From the NCBI RefSeq assembly GCF_015163075.1, contig NZ_JADDXU010000016.1, positions 173,135 to 237,134 of the forward strand: DNA of 64,000 nucleotides. The letters are read 5' to 3'. This DNA is from Streptomyces justiciae (GTDB taxonomy: Bacteria > Actinomycetota > Actinomycetes > Streptomycetales > Streptomycetaceae). Position 1 is the first letter of the stretch, and every line of letters starts with the position of its first letter. Of the stretch, positions 25,325-33,266 are shown in pieces. Made by a program: the position numbers and the translations under genes. Under the pieces are notes generated by a model. The model was not told where the DNA came from. It saw nothing but the letters and a program-made list of their open reading frames with translations, and did no database searches.

Positions 25325-26425
25325 ATGGAGGGGGGACCCCACGGCCCCGGTACCGCCGAGAGCACGACGAGTATGTGGAGCACCGTGAAACGCCTGCGCT
25401 GGCCGAGTTGGATGCCGATCGACCCGTACATCCTGCTGCTCCTCGGGACGGTGGGCCTCGCCGCCCTCCTCCCGGCCCGCGGCACGGGTGCGGACGTGGC
25501 CTCCGGCGCCTCCACGGCCGCCATCGCCTTCCTCTTCTTGCTGTACGGCGCCCGCCTGTCCACCCGGGAGGCCCTGGACGGCCTCAAGCACTGGCGCCTG
25601 CACGTCACGGTCCTCGCCTGTACGTTCGTGGTCTTCCCGCTGCTCGGCATGGCCGCCCGCGGACTCGTCCCGGTGCTGCTGACCCAGCCCCTCTACCAGG
25701 GACTGCTCTTCCTCACCCTCGTCCCGTCGACGATCCAGTCCTCGATCGCCTTCACCTCCATGGCCCGCGGCAACGTGCCCGCGGCGATCTGTGCCGGGTC
25801 CTTCTCCTCCCTCGTCGGCATCGTCATCACCCCGCTGCTCGCCGCCGCCCTGCTCGGCAGCAGCGCGGGCGGCTTCTCCGCCGACTCGCTGGTGCAGATC
25901 GTGCTCCAGCTGCTGGTGCCGTTCGTCGCGGGGCAGCTGCTGCGCCGCTGGATCGGCGGCTTCGTAGCCCGGCACAAGAAGGTCCTCGGCCTCGTCGACC
26001 GCGGCTCGATCCTCCTCGTCGTCTACACCGCGTTCAGCGAGGGCATGGTCCAGGGCATCTGGCACCAGGTCAGCCCGCTCCGGCTGACCGGACTGCTCGC
26101 CGTCGAGGCGGTGCTGCTCGCCGTGATGCTCGCGCTGACCTGGTACGGCTCCAAGGCGCTGCGCTTCGGCCGCGAGGACCGCATCGCCATCCAGTTCGCC
26201 GGCTCCAAGAAGTCCCTCGCCTCCGGACTGCCCATGGCGAGCGTCCTGTTCGGGGCGCACGCCTCGCTCGCCGTGCTGCCGCTGATGCTCTTCCACCAGA
26301 TGCAGCTGATGGTCTGCGCGGTCATCGCCAAGCGCCGCGCCCACGACCCCGAGCCCGGCATCACGGCGCCGGTTTCAACCGCAGCGTCACGAACCGCGGT
26401 CGGTACAGGGACACGTTCCGGTTGA
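25325..26425 (+). CDS. Bile acid:sodium symporter-like (SBF-like, YfeH type) membrane protein
   Basis: A 366-residue protein with ten predicted helices. The start of the fold (MPIDPYILLLLGTVGLAALL), the LYGARLSTREALDGLKHWRL loop and the discontinuous-helix region LTLVPSTIQSSIAFTSMARG match the SBF-like branch of the BASS/CPA transporters. The second such region is FAGSKKSLASGLPMASVLF. The substrate may be an organic anion; it is not known. Its last 65 bases overlap the convergent gene ending at 26361. It is probably controlled by the divergent LysR protein. Confidence 0.88.
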   Translation: MEGGPHGPGTAESTTSMWSTVKRLRWPSWMPIDPYILLLLGTVGLAALLPARGTGADVASGASTAAIAFLFLLYGARLSTREALDGLKHWRLHVTVLACTFVVFPLLGMAARGLVPVLLTQPLYQGLLFLTLVPSTIQSSIAFTSMARGNVPAAICAGSFSSLVGIVITPLLAAALLGSSAGGFSADSLVQIVLQLLVPFVAGQLLRRWIGGFVARHKKVLGLVDRGSILLVVYTAFSEGMVQGIWHQVSPLRLTGLLAVEAVLLAVMLALTWYGSKALRFGREDRIAIQFAGSKKSLASGLPMASVLFGAHASLAVLPLMLFHQMQLMVCAVIAKRRAHDPEPGITAPVSTAASRTAVGTGTRSG

Positions 26426-27593
26426 GCTGCGCCGCCGCGGCGGACGGCTCCAGCCAGTTCACGTCGTAACTGAGCACCAGCCGCCCGCCGCCGCCCAGCG
26501 CCAGGTGCACCTGCGGGTTGTAGGCCGCCACCTGCCCCTCCGGCAGCGCGGGAGTGAAGTCCTTCGTCGGCCCGTGCCAGGGCCCGCTCGGTGAACACGC
26601 CCAGTACGAGGTGACGGTCGTCAGCCCCGCAGTCCCGGCCGCCATCGTGAACAGCACATACGTGCCGTCCGCCCGCACCACCGAGAACGCGCTGCCCACG
26701 CCCGTGCGTCTGCGCTCGTCGCCGAGCACCGCGGCGGGCTTCGCCCCGGCCCGCCAGTCGGAGCCGTCCCAGTACTGCCACGCACCGGGCTCGCCGAGCC
26801 TGCCGTCCCGGACCCGCGCCGCGTACGCCGACGACACCGGCCGGGAGGCCGCCTGGCCGTCGTCGCCGCCGAAGACGTAGGTCCACCCGCCCTCCTCCAC
26901 GAGCGTCGTACCGAACAGCACCCGCCGGGACGGATCGGGGACCAACTGCTGGTCGAGCACCTTGACGATCGACTCGACCCGCAGGTCGGGCAGTGACAGC
27001 GTGGCCACCTCGGTGGCCGTGGGCGTGCCGTAGATCCACGGCGCCGCCGCCGCCGTCCGCACCCACAGCACCACACGCAGGACCTGCTCCGACGACCCCG
27101 GCGACCGGGGCTCGACCCGGGCCGCCACCGGCCAACGCCACTGATTCGGGCCCGGATCGGGGAACAGCGGCGCCGGGAGCGTGCTCTCCAGCCGTCCGTC
27201 CCGCATCAGCACCGCCGAGTTGCGCACCAGCGGCGCCGCGGTGTCCCGCCAGGCGTACGACTCGCCGACCGGGTTGGGCGGGGCGTACACCTGCCCGAGA
27301 TAGGTGTCCGAGAACAGCCACAGCACCCGCCCGTCCGGCAGCCGCACCGAGTGCGTACCGTCACCGCCGGTCCAGTCGTCGGCGCGGGTCGCGTCGTCGC
27401 CGTACCGGGCGAACTCGGAGTTGAGCCCCTCGTCCGCCGACCACGACCCGACCGTACGCGGCACGCAGCCGCCCGCGTCCGGCCGGTCCTCGTCCTCGGG
27501 CAGGGCCGTGAGCAGCACGGCCCCGAGAACCAGGGCCAGCACCAGGCCGAGCCCCGTTCCCGTCCGCTGTCGTGCTCGTACGTCGTCGGGCAC
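26361..27593 (-). CDS. Secreted or membrane-anchored DUF4185/DUF5005-like beta-propeller protein
   Basis: A 410-residue protein with one N-terminal hydrophobic helix (GTGLGLVLALVLGAVLLTAL), probably an uncleaved anchor or signal. The rest resembles a five-bladed propeller of the GH43-like fold: VLWLFSDTYLGQVY, the later NSAVLMRDG, and AAYNPQVHLALGGGGRLVLSY. Proteins of this type are annotated as DUF4185 or DUF5005 and suspected to bind or cut carbohydrates. I see no proven catalytic triad. GTG 27593 is the first start in frame. Its 3' end overlaps the BASS gene by 65 bases antisense. Confidence 0.78.
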   Translation of the reverse strand: MPDDVRARQRTGTGLGLVLALVLGAVLLTALPEDEDRPDAGGCVPRTVGSWSADEGLNSEFARYGDDATRADDWTGGDGTHSVRLPDGRVLWLFSDTYLGQVYAPPNPVGESYAWRDTAAPLVRNSAVLMRDGRLESTLPAPLFPDPGPNQWRWPVAARVEPRSPGSSEQVLRVVLWVRTAAAAPWIYGTPTATEVATLSLPDLRVESIVKVLDQQLVPDPSRRVLFGTTLVEEGGWTYVFGGDDGQAASRPVSSAYAARVRDGRLGEPGAWQYWDGSDWRAGAKPAAVLGDERRRTGVGSAFSVVRADGTYVLFTMAAGTAGLTTVTSYWACSPSGPWHGPTKDFTPALPEGQVAAYNPQVHLALGGGGRLVLSYDVNWLEPSAAAAQLNRNVSLYRPRFVTLRLKPAP

Positions 27594-27670
27594 CCACGGG
27601 ACGTTAGTGGCCGGCGCTCACATGGTCCATGGGCGGTCGGACGTCGCATGCGTGTGACCGCGCCCGATCG

Positions 27671-28588
27671 TCAGGGGCGCAGCACCACCTTCCCGAGGTT
27701 GCTCCGCGACTCGATCACGCTGTGCGCCGCGGCCGCGTCCGTGAGCGCGAACTCCGCGTGCACCGCCGGCTTCAGCGCCCCGTCCTCGAACAGCCGCCAC
27801 AGCTCCGTACGCCACCGCTCGTACCGCTCCGGCTCCCCGCGCGCGATCCGCGCCATCTGGAAGCCGATCACCGACTTGGCGCCCACGAGCAGGTCGTACG
27901 CCTGGATCGTGCCGCCGCCCGAGCTGTACGCGACGAGCCGTCCGCCGGGGGCGAGCGCGGCGAGGGCCGGGGTGAGCAGATCGCCGCCGACCGCGTCGAG
28001 GGCGTAGTCGACGGGTTCGCCCCAGTGCTCGTCGGTGTAGAGGGCCATCTCGTCGGCGCCCAGGGAGCGTACGAAGTCCGCTTTCGCCGCGCTCGACACG
28101 GCCGCCACCACCCGGCCCGCACCCCGCGCCCGGGCCAGTTGCACGGCCAGGTGGCCGACGCCGCTCGCCGCGGCGGTGACCAGCGCGGCCTCACCCTTCG
28201 CGGGGCGCGCGGCGTCCAGCGCGCCGGACGCCACCAGCCCGCTGCGCACGAGCGCCACGGCGTCCACGCTGGAGGCGCTGTCGGGCATCGGCGAGGCCAT
28301 GGCCTCGTGCAGCACCGCGTAGTCGGCGTAGCCGTGCCCGAAGCACAGTCCCGTCACCCGGTCGCCGACGCGGAAGCGGGTGACCTCGGCGCCGACGGCC
28401 ACCACCTCCCCGGCGATCTCGCCGCCCAGCGGTATCGGCTCGGCGGCCTCGGTGACCTTGCGGACGACGGGGAGCGTGACGCCGATCGCCTCGCAGCGGA
28501 CCAGGAGTTCGGCGGGGCCGGGCTCCGGGACGGCGACCTCCTCCAGGAACAGGGGGCCACCGGTGGACTCGTACCGGATGCGGCGCAT
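27671..28588 (-). CDS. MDR-family NADPH:quinone oxidoreductase-like protein
   Basis: A 305-residue zinc-free medium-chain reductase. It has the GroES-like N-terminal fold (RYESTGGPLFLEEVAVPEP), then the nucleotide-binding VTAAASGVGHLAVQLARARG stretch, where GVG is the Rossmann loop. The family ends in RSNLGKVVLRP. No zinc-ligand cysteines are seen. It reduces quinones or enones with NADPH. ATG 28588 follows GGAGGT. It faces a MarR-type repressor across a 129-base region with three operator copies. It is therefore probably a detoxification enzyme induced by an electrophile or phenolic compound. Confidence 0.92.
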   Translation of the reverse strand: MRRIRYESTGGPLFLEEVAVPEPGPAELLVRCEAIGVTLPVVRKVTEAAEPIPLGGEIAGEVVAVGAEVTRFRVGDRVTGLCFGHGYADYAVLHEAMASPMPDSASSVDAVALVRSGLVASGALDAARPAKGEAALVTAAASGVGHLAVQLARARGAGRVVAAVSSAAKADFVRSLGADEMALYTDEHWGEPVDYALDAVGGDLLTPALAALAPGGRLVAYSSGGGTIQAYDLLVGAKSVIGFQMARIARGEPERYERWRTELWRLFEDGALKPAVHAEFALTDAAAAHSVIESRSNLGKVVLRP

Positions 28589-28627
28589 CGCACCTCCAGG
28601 GAGCGGTCTGGGATCGGGCATGGATCG

Positions 28628-28711
28628 TTGGGAGTCCCAACGGTATAGGGACAATCGTGGGGACGCCCAATGATTTTTCGTTGGGGCTCCCCATGAATTT
28701 CTTGCTAGGCT
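28628..28711. promoter_or_regulatory. Divergent promoters with three MarR operator copies
   Basis: Three 13-bp copies of one palindrome: TTGGGAGTCCCAA (28628-28640, perfect), TGGGGACGCCCAA (28658-28670) and TTGGGGCTCCCCA (28681-28693). Leftward promoter: -35 TTGGGC (complement of 28665-28670) and -10 TATACC (complement of 28642-28647), 17-base spacer. Rightward -10 TAGGCT lies at 28706-28711, seven bases before the MarR ATG, so that transcript is likely leaderless. Copy two covers the leftward -35, copy one sits just past the leftward -10, and copy three overlaps the rightward -35 region. Confidence 0.82.
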
Positions 28712-28717
28712 GCGCCC

Positions 28718-29155
28718 ATGTCCGAAGCTCCCCTCGCCGAGATCCGCTCCCTCCCCAGCTGGCTGCTCGGCCGGGCGGCCGCCCGGGGCCGTGCCCTGGT
28801 CGCCGACGAACTGGCGGCCGAGGGCATCAAGATGTGGCACCACGTCGTGCTCTCCGCCGTCCGCGACCTCGCCCCCGTGGCCCAGGCCGACATCGGGCGC
28901 AGCGTCGGGCTCGACCCCAAGGATCTGGTGGGCGTCCTCAACGACCTCCAGGCCGAGGAACTCGTCGTACGCGACCTCGATCCGCGCGACCGCCGCAAGA
29001 ACGCGGTCTCGCTCACCGACGCGGGGGCGCGACTGCTGAAGCGCTGCGAGAAGGCCGCCCGGAAGGCCAACGACGAGCTGCTGGCCCCGCTGTCACCGGC
29101 TGAACGCGACCATTTCATGGGCCTGTTGATCCGGATTTCCGGTACGGAGGGCTGA
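28718..29155 (+). CDS. MarR-family transcription regulator
   Basis: A 145-residue protein of normal MarR length. The winged helix spans about residues 40-105 (PVAQADIGRSVGLDPKDLVG, then the wing RDLDPRDRRKNAVSLTDAG). Helices at both ends give the dimer surface. It is divergent from the quinone reductase, and three palindromes between them are its obvious binding sites. It should repress both genes until a ligand binds. ATG 28718 appears to coincide with the transcription start, giving a leaderless message. Confidence 0.93.
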   Translation: MSEAPLAEIRSLPSWLLGRAAARGRALVADELAAEGIKMWHHVVLSAVRDLAPVAQADIGRSVGLDPKDLVGVLNDLQAEELVVRDLDPRDRRKNAVSLTDAGARLLKRCEKAARKANDELLAPLSPAERDHFMGLLIRISGTEG

Positions 29156-29174
29156 CGGCGGATAACGTTCCGTC

Positions 29175-29702
29175 ATGACCGCACCCCTCGCGCTCGATCC
29201 CGCGCGCAGCGCCCTCGTCCTCGTCGATCTGATGGACCGGATCGTGGCGCTGCCCCTGGAGCCCCGCAAGGGCACCGAAGTCCTCGGCACCGCCCAGGAG
29301 TTGGCGACCGCCTTCCGTTCGGCGGGCGCCCATGTCGTCCTCGTCCGCGTCGAGCGTCCCGGCGTCCCCGAACAGCCGCCCGGCAGCGCGCTGGTGGCCG
29401 GTCTGGCCGGGGACGGCGACATCGAGGTCGTGAAGCGCACCATCGGCGGCTTCCAGGGCACCGACCTGGACGAGCGGCTGCGCGAACGGGGTGTCACCAC
29501 CCTCGTGTTCGGCGGCATCGCCACCAACCTGGGCGTGGAGTCCACGGCCCGGGCCGCCGGGGACCTCGGCTACGACCTGGTCTTCGTCGAGGACGCGATG
29601 GCGGCGCTCACGGCGGCGGAGCACGACGCGTCGGTACGGCTGGACTTCCCCCGCCTGGGCACGGTGGTGCACTCGGCGGAGGTGCACTTCACGGCGCCCT
29701 GA
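29175..29702 (+). CDS. Isochorismatase-family protein lacking the nucleophilic cysteine
   Basis: A 175-residue alpha/beta protein of the isochorismatase/cysteine-hydrolase superfamily. The first catalytic residue is in LVLVDLMDRI (D), the lysine in VVKRTIGGF, and the cis-peptide loop is GGIATNLGVESTARAA. In cysteine hydrolases the position after NL is cysteine; here it is glycine, as in isochorismatases proper and some uncharacterised members. So amidase activity is unlikely and the substrate is open. It follows the MarR gene by 19 bases and may be part of the same regulon. Confidence 0.86.
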   Translation: MTAPLALDPARSALVLVDLMDRIVALPLEPRKGTEVLGTAQELATAFRSAGAHVVLVRVERPGVPEQPPGSALVAGLAGDGDIEVVKRTIGGFQGTDLDERLRERGVTTLVFGGIATNLGVESTARAAGDLGYDLVFVEDAMAALTAAEHDASVRLDFPRLGTVVHSAEVHFTAP

Positions 29703-29715
29703 CCGGCTGCCCGGT

Positions 29716-30564
29716 TCACCCCCGGGCCGGCGCGGCCTGGAGGGCGATGCGCTCCTCGCCCGCGTACACGTTCATGGACCGGCCCCGCAGGAAGCCCACC
29801 AGCGTCAGCCCCGTCTCCGCGGCCAGGTCCACGGCCAGCGAGGACGGGGCGGAGACCGCCGCCAGCACCGGGATGCCCGCCATCACGGCCTTCTGCGCCA
29901 GCTCGAAGGAGGCCCGCCCGGACACCAGCACGATCGCCTGCGACAACGGCAGCCCGCCGCTCTGCAACGCCCGCCCCACCAGTTTGTCGACCGCGTTGTG
30001 CCGCCCGACGTCCTCCCGTATGTCCAGCAGTTCCCCATCCCCGCTGAACAGTGCGGCGGCGTGCAGACCCCCGGTCCGGTCGAACACCCGCTGTGCCGCG
30101 CGCAACCGGTCGGGGAGGCTCGCGAGCAGCTCGGGGTCGACCCGGACCGGGGGAGTGTCGGAGATGGGCCAGCGCGCCGTGGTCCGCACCGCGTCCAGGC
30201 TAGCCTTGCCGCACAGCCCGCAGGACGAGGTCGTGTACACGTTCCGTTCGAGGGTGATGTCCGGGATCTTGACGCCCGGCGCGGTCCGCACGTCGACCAC
30301 GTTGTAGGTGTTGGAGCCGTCGACGGTGGCGCCCGCGCAGTACACGATGTTCTGCAGGTCGCCCTGCTCGGCCAGCACCCCCTCGCTGACGAGGAACCCC
30401 GCGGCCAGCGCGAAGTCGTCGCCGGGGGTGCGCATGGTGATCGCGAGCGGCTTGCCGTTGAGCCGGATCTCCAGTGGCTCCTCGGCGACGAGCGTGTCGG
30501 GCCGGGTGGAGACCGCCCCGTCGCGGATGCGGATCACCTTGCGTCGTTCCGTGACTCGTCCCAT
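29716..30564 (-). CDS. fdhD: Formate dehydrogenase accessory sulfurtransferase FdhD
   Basis: A 282-residue protein. The essential CxxC is at C115 and C118 (SSCGLCGK). The conserved VGRHNAVDKLVG stretch and the N-terminal AEEPLEIRLNGKPLAITMRT are also present. FdhD transfers sulfur from a cysteine desulfurase to the molybdenum bis-guanine-dinucleotide cofactor, which formate dehydrogenase needs for activity. It is last in the five-gene leftward operon, starting six bases after the iron-sulfur subunit gene. Its presence supports a true formate dehydrogenase rather than another molybdopterin enzyme. Confidence 0.95.
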   Translation of the reverse strand: MGRVTERRKVIRIRDGAVSTRPDTLVAEEPLEIRLNGKPLAITMRTPGDDFALAAGFLVSEGVLAEQGDLQNIVYCAGATVDGSNTYNVVDVRTAPGVKIPDITLERNVYTTSSCGLCGKASLDAVRTTARWPISDTPPVRVDPELLASLPDRLRAAQRVFDRTGGLHAAALFSGDGELLDIREDVGRHNAVDKLVGRALQSGGLPLSQAIVLVSGRASFELAQKAVMAGIPVLAAVSAPSSLAVDLAAETGLTLVGFLRGRSMNVYAGEERIALQAAPARG

Positions 30565-30570
30565 GGCTGA

Positions 30571-31431
30571 TCAGTCCCGGTTCTGTATGTACTGGTGGCC
30601 GAAGCGGCCCTTGATGCAGAGATGGCCGCGGGTCACCGGGCCGTCGTGCGGGGAAGTGACCTTCACGATCTCATTGTCCTGCACGTGCAGGGTCAGCCGG
30701 CAGCCCACTCCGCAGTGGCCGCACACCGTGGTCGTGGCGGTCTGTGCCGGTTCGTCCCAGGTGCCCGCCACGCGCAGGTCGAACTCCGTCCTGGACGACA
30801 GCGCCCCCGTCGGGCACACGTCGAGGCAGTCGCCGCAGTACACGCAGGCGGAGTCGGTCAGCGGCGCGTCGTACTCGACGCCGACGCGGGTCTCGGCGCC
30901 GCGGCCGGAGACCGCGAGGGCGAACGTGTGCCGCCCCTGGCCGCCGCAGGCCGCCACGCAGTTGCCGCAGCGCAGGCACTTGCCGGGGTCGCGCACGACC
31001 AGGCCGTTGTCGAGGATCGGCGCCTCCTCGGAGCGGGCCGCGCCCGGGCCGAACCGGTCCGGCCGCGCGCCGTACTCCTCGATCCAACCCATGGCCTGCG
31101 GTGTGGTCGACAAGTCGACCGACGAGGCGAGCAGTTCGAGGACGGTCCTGCGGCTGTGCCGGACGCGCTCGCTGCCGGACCGCACCCGCATGCCGGGCTC
31201 GGCCTCGCGACAGCAGGACGCCACGAGGGCGTCGGCGCCCTCGACCTCGACGACACAGAGCCGGCAGGCGCCGCCCGGAGCGAGCGTCCCGACCTGGCAG
31301 AGGGCCGGGATCTCCTTGCCGAACGCCCGGCAGGCGTCCAGAAGGGTCGTCCCCTCGGGGACGCACACCGGCTCCCCGTCGAGCGCGAACTCCAGCAGCC
31401 GACGCGGCACCCCCAGGGACGTCACGGTCAC
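30571..31431 (-). CDS. Iron-sulfur subunit of NAD-dependent formate dehydrogenase (N-terminal part of FdsA)
   Basis: A 286-residue protein with at least four cluster sites. A plant-type 2Fe-2S domain holds C34, C45, C56 and C59. Two 4Fe-4S ferredoxin motifs follow (CLRCGNCVAAC and CVYCGDCLDVCP). Last comes the molybdopterin-type Fe4S4 domain CGHCGVGC with its fourth ligand in HLCIKGRFGHQY. In FdsA-type enzymes this whole region is the N-terminus of the catalytic chain. Here it stops after GRFGHQYIQNRD, and the Mo domain is a separate gene at 33267-35192. It carries electrons between the Mo centre and the FMN subunit. GTG 31431 overlaps the diaphorase stop (GTGA). Confidence 0.9.
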   Translation of the reverse strand: MTVTSLGVPRRLLEFALDGEPVCVPEGTTLLDACRAFGKEIPALCQVGTLAPGGACRLCVVEVEGADALVASCCREAEPGMRVRSGSERVRHSRRTVLELLASSVDLSTTPQAMGWIEEYGARPDRFGPGAARSEEAPILDNGLVVRDPGKCLRCGNCVAACGGQGRHTFALAVSGRGAETRVGVEYDAPLTDSACVYCGDCLDVCPTGALSSRTEFDLRVAGTWDEPAQTATTTVCGHCGVGCRLTLHVQDNEIVKVTSPHDGPVTRGHLCIKGRFGHQYIQNRD

Positions 31432-33260
31432 CCGTACACCCCCAGCCGGTCCACACCCGACTCCACGGCGTTCCAGGCGCTCCGCCCGAGCCCGCACAGC
31501 GACGCGTCCCGCATCGCGCGGCCGACCTCCCTGAGCAGCGCGAGATCGTCGGCCGCGGCCGGTCCGGCCGGGTCCACGAGCCGGTGCAGCGCCTCCTCCT
31601 GCCGTACGGTCCCGATCCGGCACGGCACGCACAGTCCGCACGACTCGGCCCGGAAGAACTCCGCGACCCGCGACAGCAGCCGGGGCAGCGGCACGGTGCC
31701 GTCGAAGGCGATGACGACACCGGAGCCCACCGGGACGTCCAGCTGGTCCGGGCGTACGAAGCCGCCGGCCGCCCCGCCGACCAGGACCGCGCGCAGATCC
31801 GGCCGTACACCGGCCCGGGCGAGGAGCTCGCCGAGCGCCGCCCCGTACGGCAGCTCGTGGACACCGGGCCGGTCCACGCTCCCGGACACACAGACGAGCC
31901 TCGACGCGCTCGCCGCCGGCCCTTCGGTCAGGATCGGCAGGACGCTGACCAGCGTCTCGACGTCCACCACGACCGTCGGCCCGCCGAACAGGCCCTTCTC
32001 CGACGGCGACGGCGGCGACGGCGGCGACGGAGGCGTCGGGCACGGCTCCGCGCGGTACCCCTCGATGGAGCGGAGCACCGCGGTCTCCTCACCGCAGACG
32101 TACGCGCCCGCCCCGCGCCGGATCTCGATGTCGAAGGCGTGCCCCCGGCCGAGGACGTCGTCGCCGAGCAGCCCGCGGGCGCGCGCCCGGTCGACGGCCC
32201 GGCGCATCCGCCGTGCCGCCCGCGGATGCTCGCCGCGGAGGTAGAGATACCCGCGGCGTGCGCCGATCGCATACGCCGCGATCGTCATCGCCTCCACCAG
32301 CGCGTACGGGTCGCCCTCCATGAGGACGCGGTCCTTGAAGGCGCCGGGTCCGGATTCGTGGGCGTTGCACACCAGGTGGCGCGGCTGGTCGGGCCGGGAC
32401 GCCGCGGCCTGCCATACGCGGCCGACCGGGACGGCCCGCCCGTCATGGCCGGTGGGGAAGGCGGCGTCGCCGCGACCGACCAGGCCGGAGTCGACGATCT
32501 CGCGGAGGACTCCGGCGGGGCCGAGCGCGAAGGCCCGGCGCAGTGCGGTGCAGCCGCCGTGGGCGCGGTAGTCGTCGACGGACGACGGGTCGACCACGCC
32601 GACTCGCCCCAGCAGCACGGGTGCCGGCTGCCCCGTCCGGGGAACCGCCGCCTCGGCCGGTGGCTCCTGCGGGGCCGAGTCGGGGGCGGTCGCCGCGAGG
32701 ACGGCGGTCTCGACCGTCGCCGGCGCCGCCACCGCCGTACGCACCGGATCGCCGGCCTTCACCGCCAGTGCCGCCGGGGCGCGCTCGCACAGGCCAAGGC
32801 ACGAGGCGCGGCGGACCGCGACACGGTCGCCGCCCTCTAGACCCTCCAGAGCTTTCAGACCCCCCAGGCGCGACTCGATCCCGGCGCACAGCGCGGATGC
32901 TCCGGCGGCCGTGCAGACCAGGTCCGTGCACACGTGGAGGACGGTCGCGGGGCGTGGGGTGACCGAGAACAGGGGGTAGCTGGTGGCGACCCCGTACGCC
33001 TCGGCCGGTGCCACGGTGAGTCGTCGGCACAGATAGGCGAGGGCGCCCTCGCTGATCCAGCCGACCCGGTCGGCGAGCGCGTGCAGCCCCGGCAGCAGCA
33101 GGTCACGGCGGCTGCGGGCAGCGTGCCCGCCGCTGGACCACCTCAGGTCCGCCTCGGTCCGCTCCGCGCCCTCCCACGAGGACTCCGGCGGGCCCAACAG
33201 CGCGTCGACGGTGGCGCGTTCGTCGTCCGTCGGCTCGACGTCCCTGAAGTGCAGGTCCAT
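31428..33260 (-). CDS. Fused NuoE-NuoF diaphorase subunit of formate dehydrogenase
   Basis: A 610-residue fusion. Residues about 45-180 resemble NuoE/FdsG, a thioredoxin-like 2Fe-2S domain with cysteines in CTDLVCTAAG and ASCLGLCERAP. Residues about 205-610 are NuoF/FdsB: FMN loop VGRGDAAFPTG (usual GRGGAGFPTG), CNAHESGPGAFKDR, AYVCGEETAVL, and the 4Fe-4S site ESCGLCVPCRIG with a later cysteine in SLCGLG. It passes electrons from formate to NAD. A Pro-Ser insert (PTPPSPPSPPSP) replaces the short KPPFP loop of relatives. ATG 33260 lies six bases after the catalytic subunit stop. Confidence 0.92.
   Translation of the reverse strand: MDLHFRDVEPTDDERATVDALLGPPESSWEGAERTEADLRWSSGGHAARSRRDLLLPGLHALADRVGWISEGALAYLCRRLTVAPAEAYGVATSYPLFSVTPRPATVLHVCTDLVCTAAGASALCAGIESRLGGLKALEGLEGGDRVAVRRASCLGLCERAPAALAVKAGDPVRTAVAAPATVETAVLAATAPDSAPQEPPAEAAVPRTGQPAPVLLGRVGVVDPSSVDDYRAHGGCTALRRAFALGPAGVLREIVDSGLVGRGDAAFPTGHDGRAVPVGRVWQAAASRPDQPRHLVCNAHESGPGAFKDRVLMEGDPYALVEAMTIAAYAIGARRGYLYLRGEHPRAARRMRRAVDRARARGLLGDDVLGRGHAFDIEIRRGAGAYVCGEETAVLRSIEGYRAEPCPTPPSPPSPPSPSEKGLFGGPTVVVDVETLVSVLPILTEGPAASASRLVCVSGSVDRPGVHELPYGAALGELLARAGVRPDLRAVLVGGAAGGFVRPDQLDVPVGSGVVIAFDGTVPLPRLLSRVAEFFRAESCGLCVPCRIGTVRQEEALHRLVDPAGPAAADDLALLREVGRAMRDASLCGLGRSAWNAVESGVDRLGVYG
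32005..32031. repeat. Three tandem 9-bp units inside the NuoF domain
   Basis: GGCGACGGC is repeated three times (last copy ends A). On the coding strand it gives the PSP-PSP-PSP insert in the diaphorase subunit. Units of nine keep the frame, so copy number could vary between strains by slippage. Confidence 0.8.
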
Positions 33261-33266
33261 GGTCCG

